Positions 13,111 through 15,820 of a stretch of DNA of 15,820 nt are shown one piece after another. The position numbers were made by a program, and so were the translations under genes. A model generated the notes under the pieces. That model was not told the origin of the DNA, did no database searches, and saw only the letters and a list, made by a program, of their open reading frames with translations. The stretch comes from JAFGSZ01 sp964492185 (lineage in GTDB: Bacteria > Bacteroidota > Bacteroidia > Bacteroidales > UBA10428), in NCBI GenBank assembly GCA_964492185.1, contig CAZBJH010000077.1, positions 1 to 15,820 of the forward strand. The letters run 5' to 3'. Numbering within the stretch: position 1 is the first letter of the stretch; every line of letters begins with the position of its first letter.

Positions 13111-15626
13111 TTATTCACGCTCAACAATCTGAAAAACTCTTTCAATGACCGCTCCCTCTTCCCCCACCAGGGTAAGCCGGTGTTTACCCGGACCGGCCAT
13201 GATCTCCATAGTATGGATCACAGAAGTGGTTCCCAGGTAGTTATTATCCAGATGCCAGTATATTTTACTTTCCGGTTCACGGCAGGCCGCTTCACAAACA
13301 AGCCTTTCCTTTTTACTGCCAAACCCACGGGGTATAAAAATCCGGGCATTTTCTTCGGGATAGATCAGGTCCATGTTGTGTTCTTCNNNNNNNNNNNNNN
13401 NNNNNNNNNNNNNNNNNNNNNNNNNNNNNNNNNNNNNNNNNNNNNNNNNNNNNNNNNNNNNNNNNNNNNNNNNNNNNNNNNNNNNNGTATAAAAATCCGG
13501 GCATTTTCTTCGGGATAGATCAGGTCCATGTTGTGTTCTTCGCCTGCTATGCATGAAGGATGAACCGGGGGAAGGGTCTCATAATACGGATCTTTTGATT
13601 TATAATACCATTCCATCACAGGAGGCAGCACAAACCATGATCTGTGTATCATTTCGGAAACCGGATAACACGCACTGCTCACCCGGTATTTACCCTGCTG
13701 ATCAAGATGGACCTGTTTGTGGTAGGGACAAAGGGGTGTTCGATCACCTGTTACAGGTATATATATAGTATCAACCGATTCACACAAAGGTGATGCACGG
13801 TAACCGCTCCGGGTACAAACAGTCGCCCTGGTAAGGTCATCATAAGGAATATCAAACCATCCTGATTCAGGCATAATTTTAAAAATATCAAATAATACGG
13901 GAGCTGCATATCCTGCACCTGTTAATCCCGGACGGCCTTCACCGTCAGCATTGCCTATCCAGACACCCACGACATAGCCCGGCGTTATCCCAACAGCCCA
14001 GGCATCACGATGTCCGAAGCTTGTGCCTGTTTTCCAGGCGATCTTTTTTGATGACCCGTAAGAAGACCAGCTGGTTCCTTCAACCGGACGGTCCATCTCA
14101 AGTAAAGCATTAAATGTCAGCCAGGCCGGTCCTGCCCCTATCAGACCGGACTTTCTGAGACTCTTGCCTTTCTTTGGCTGATTACCGGAATAAAAATCCG
14201 CTTCAGAATAATCCTCCGGATCGTATTGAGAATTGTTTGTGGTATAGTGGGAAAGCATCCTGGCCACAGAAGCATAAGCACCGGTCAACTCCCACAGCTT
14301 AATTTCCGCACCACCCAGTATCAATGACAATCCATAATGATCTGCCGACCGGTTAATTGTAGTTAGCGGAATCTGTTGCAACTGATAATGAAATCGTTCC
14401 AGTCCGTATTCCTGCAACATCCTTACTGCCGGTATATTTAACGACCGTGCAAGTGCATTTCCTGCCGGTACCGCGCCATCATAACGTTTATCAAAATTTT
14501 TCGGCTGATATCCCGAAATATGTGTAGGTATGTCCGGCACCAGCATATCGGGCAATAGCTTCCCGTCCTTCATCATCAGTGCGAACAGGAACGGTTTTAA
14601 TATGCTGCCTGAACTGCGCAGTGACGTAATAATATCCACGTGCCTTCCCGACCCTTCAAGCATGCAGTTTGTATTGCCAACATAAGCAGCAACATCACCT
14701 GATTCTACCTCCACCACTAATACCGCCGCATTAAGGATCTCATTTTCTTTATACCTGTTGTAGTAATGATCAACCTTCCTGTTACAATATAACTGCATTT
14801 CCCTGTTAATGGTTGTATTTATAACCTTCCCCTTATTACCTTCGGCAATAACCCGGTCGAGCAGGTGAGGCGTCAGCTGCGGCAGGTCTTTAGGCTGTCC
14901 CGGCAGCGGTTCGGCTATCGCCAGCTGACAGGTAATGCTGTCGATACATTTCTTTTCCAATAATTTATTTAACAATTTGTTTCGCTTTTGTAGAAAAGCC
15001 GTTTGATTTCTTCCCGGATACACGAGCGCGGGTGCATTGGGCAAAACAGCCAGTGATGCCGCCTCTCCCCATGACAGGTTTTCCGGCGGACGACCGTAGT
15101 ACCTCCAGGATGCTGCATCCAGTCCCACCACATTGCCGCCAAAAGGGGCATGCGAAGTATACAAGGCCAATATCTCTTCCTTAGTATATCGCAGTTCAAG
15201 CCTTAGGGCCATCAGCATCTCTTTAAATTTTTCCCAATAACTTCTGCTTTTACCCTTACGTGAAAGCCTTATCACCTGCTGTGTAATAGTGCTACCCCCC
15301 CTTACTATTTTGCCTGCCTTCAGGTTTTCCCGGAATGCACGCCACATAGACACCGGATTGATCCCGGGGTGCTTGTAAAAATACTCATCTTCAAAATACC
15401 GTATAACGGTTTTGAATCTTTCAGGAACATCATTTCTTTCCGGAAAACGCCATTGCCCGTCATCTGCTATTTTCGCCGCCAGCAATAAACCTTCGGAATC
15501 ATTTAGTACGGTGCATGCAGGATCATTGAAAAGCGGCCTGGGAAGGCAAAACAAAAAAACAAGAATGCCAACAAAAACTAAAATAAAAATCCCCCATCGC
15601 ACTCTGATTATCTTTTTTCCGGACAT
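13111..15626 (-). CDS. pbpC: Penicillin-binding protein 1C (bifunctional glycosyltransferase/transpeptidase), interrupted by assembly gap
   Basis: Start ATG at 15626, followed by MSGKKIIRVRWGIFILVFVG: a short basic leader and one membrane helix (about 9-28). The glycosyltransferase-51 domain has E79 in YFEDEYFYKHPG, GGSTITQQ (about 110-117) and KFKEMLMALRLELRYTKEEI. The transpeptidase domain has S341-x-x-K344 (SGSILKPF), S395-L-N and K532-T-G-T. The C-terminus, ending QIVERE, fits the BiPBP_C domain found in PbpC. A 100-base N run at 13387-13486 splits the frame, but its flanks are the same 55 bases. Joining them (removing 155 bases) keeps the frame and gives 786 residues, close to the 770 of E. 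coli PbpC. The gene is therefore probably intact. E. coli-type pbpC is often beside an alpha-2-macroglobulin gene, which if present would lie beyond the right edge. The region is visibly more GC-rich than the genes to its left. Confidence 0.93.
13332..13541. other. Assembly gap with duplicated 55-base flanks
   Basis: Bases 13387-13486 are 100 Ns. The 55 bases before the gap (13332-13386) are identical to the 55 after it (13487-13541). The two contigs thus overlap by exactly 55 bases, a common assembler k-mer length, and the gap is artificial. The duplicated stretch should be counted once. Confidence 0.93.
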
Positions 15627-15657
15627 TGCTTTTCTTGTAATTTTCCACTCAGGGTCA

Positions 15658-15673
15658 CAAGGCCGGAGCCTTG
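15658..15673. repeat. Small hairpin in the pbpC leader
   Basis: CAAGGC and GCCTTG pair perfectly around the loop CGGA, about 32-47 bases upstream of the pbpC start codon. It could affect the pbpC mRNA leader. Nearby, ATCGATTACC occurs twice (15699-15708 and 15713-15722). Significance uncertain. Confidence 0.35.
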
Positions 15674-15739
15674 CGCCGGTATAGGTTTTTAAAATTCTAT
15701 CGATTACCTGATATCGATTACCTTTATGACCCACCCCTG

Positions 15740-15755
15740 CCCCTCCCGGGAGGGG
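15740..15755. repeat. GC-rich perfect palindrome upstream of pbpC
   Basis: CCCCTCCCGGGAGGGG is a perfect 16-base palindrome preceded by ACCCACCCCTG. It stands out from the AT-rich surroundings and looks like a dispersed intergenic repeat. It lies 114-129 bases upstream of the pbpC start. The reading frame of pbpC is open through this region, but the sequence here is repeat-like rather than protein-like. Confidence 0.55.
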
Positions 15756-15794
15756 ATTAGCTTTATTATAGCTTTCGGCTTCCGCTTTACCCTG

Positions 15795-15815
15795 CCGCAA
15801 GTCTGTGACTTGTGG
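15795..15815 (+). repeat. REP-like palindrome, fourth copy
   Basis: This is identical over 21 bases to the copy at 4672-4692 (arms CCGCAAGTC and GACTTGTGG around TGT). It lies about 11 kb away, upstream of pbpC at the right edge, so the palindrome is dispersed through the genome. Confidence 0.75.
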
Positions 15816-15820
15816 CTTTC

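Noticed and set aside
13313..13554. Several short open frames around the N gap
   Set aside because: They arise from the duplicated 55-base flanks and the Ns; only the pbpC frame is meaningful.
15627..15800. N-terminal extension of PbpC to 15800
   Set aside because: The frame is open but covers the GC palindrome and other repeats. The ATG at 15626 is followed directly by the expected basic leader and membrane helix.

Overview
The window looks like part of a draft genome from the phylum Bacteroidota, probably a member of or close to Bacteroidales. The base composition is AT-rich. Two well-formed promoters follow the Bacteroidota pattern (TTTG, a spacer of about 20 bases, then TAnnTTTG). The ECF sigma factor / anti-sigma-like protein / outer-membrane beta-barrel trio is typical of this phylum. 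A 100-base N gap shows that this is an assembled scaffold.

Layout. Positions 25-1463 (minus strand) hold a TetR-family repressor followed by a LolA-like periplasmic protein. This is probably the start of an operon for envelope lipid or lipoprotein export that continues beyond the left edge. A promoter at 1747-1778 overlaps a palindromic operator at 1731-1748, so the repressor probably represses itself. A 174-base transposon-like element now sits between that promoter and the tetR start codon. Positions 1831-4428 (plus) encode an ECF sigma factor, a membrane-anchored anti-sigma-like protein with a duplicated N-terminal module, and a beta-barrel protein. Positions 5005-7692 (plus) encode a large hybrid sensor kinase. 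Positions 8028-13026 (plus) form a tightly spaced run: pepE (dipeptidase E), an AsmA-like envelope protein, a second membrane sensor kinase, and rnpA. From the right, pbpC (penicillin-binding protein 1C) runs convergently at 13111-15626. Its reading frame is interrupted only by an artificial N gap whose flanks are identical over 55 bases.

Two kinds of small dispersed repeat fill the intergenic spaces. One is a non-autonomous, MITE-like family with ends resembling GTGTCTGTCCATAAAG, at 1465-1638, a fragment at 1634-1656, 4559-4836 and 7734-7884. The other is a short REP-like palindrome with arms CCGCAAGTC and GACTTGTGG, at 4672-4778 and 15795-15815. The REP cluster lies inside one copy of the first family.

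Functionally the window is mostly envelope biology and sensing: a lipid/lipoprotein carrier, an envelope-type sigma module, two sensor kinases without adjacent DNA-binding response regulators, an AsmA-like protein and a peptidoglycan synthase. No complete novel defence or mobile system is visible. The most unusual signals are a canonical EF-hand calcium-binding loop inside the TetR repressor and the replacement of that repressor's leader by a repeat element.
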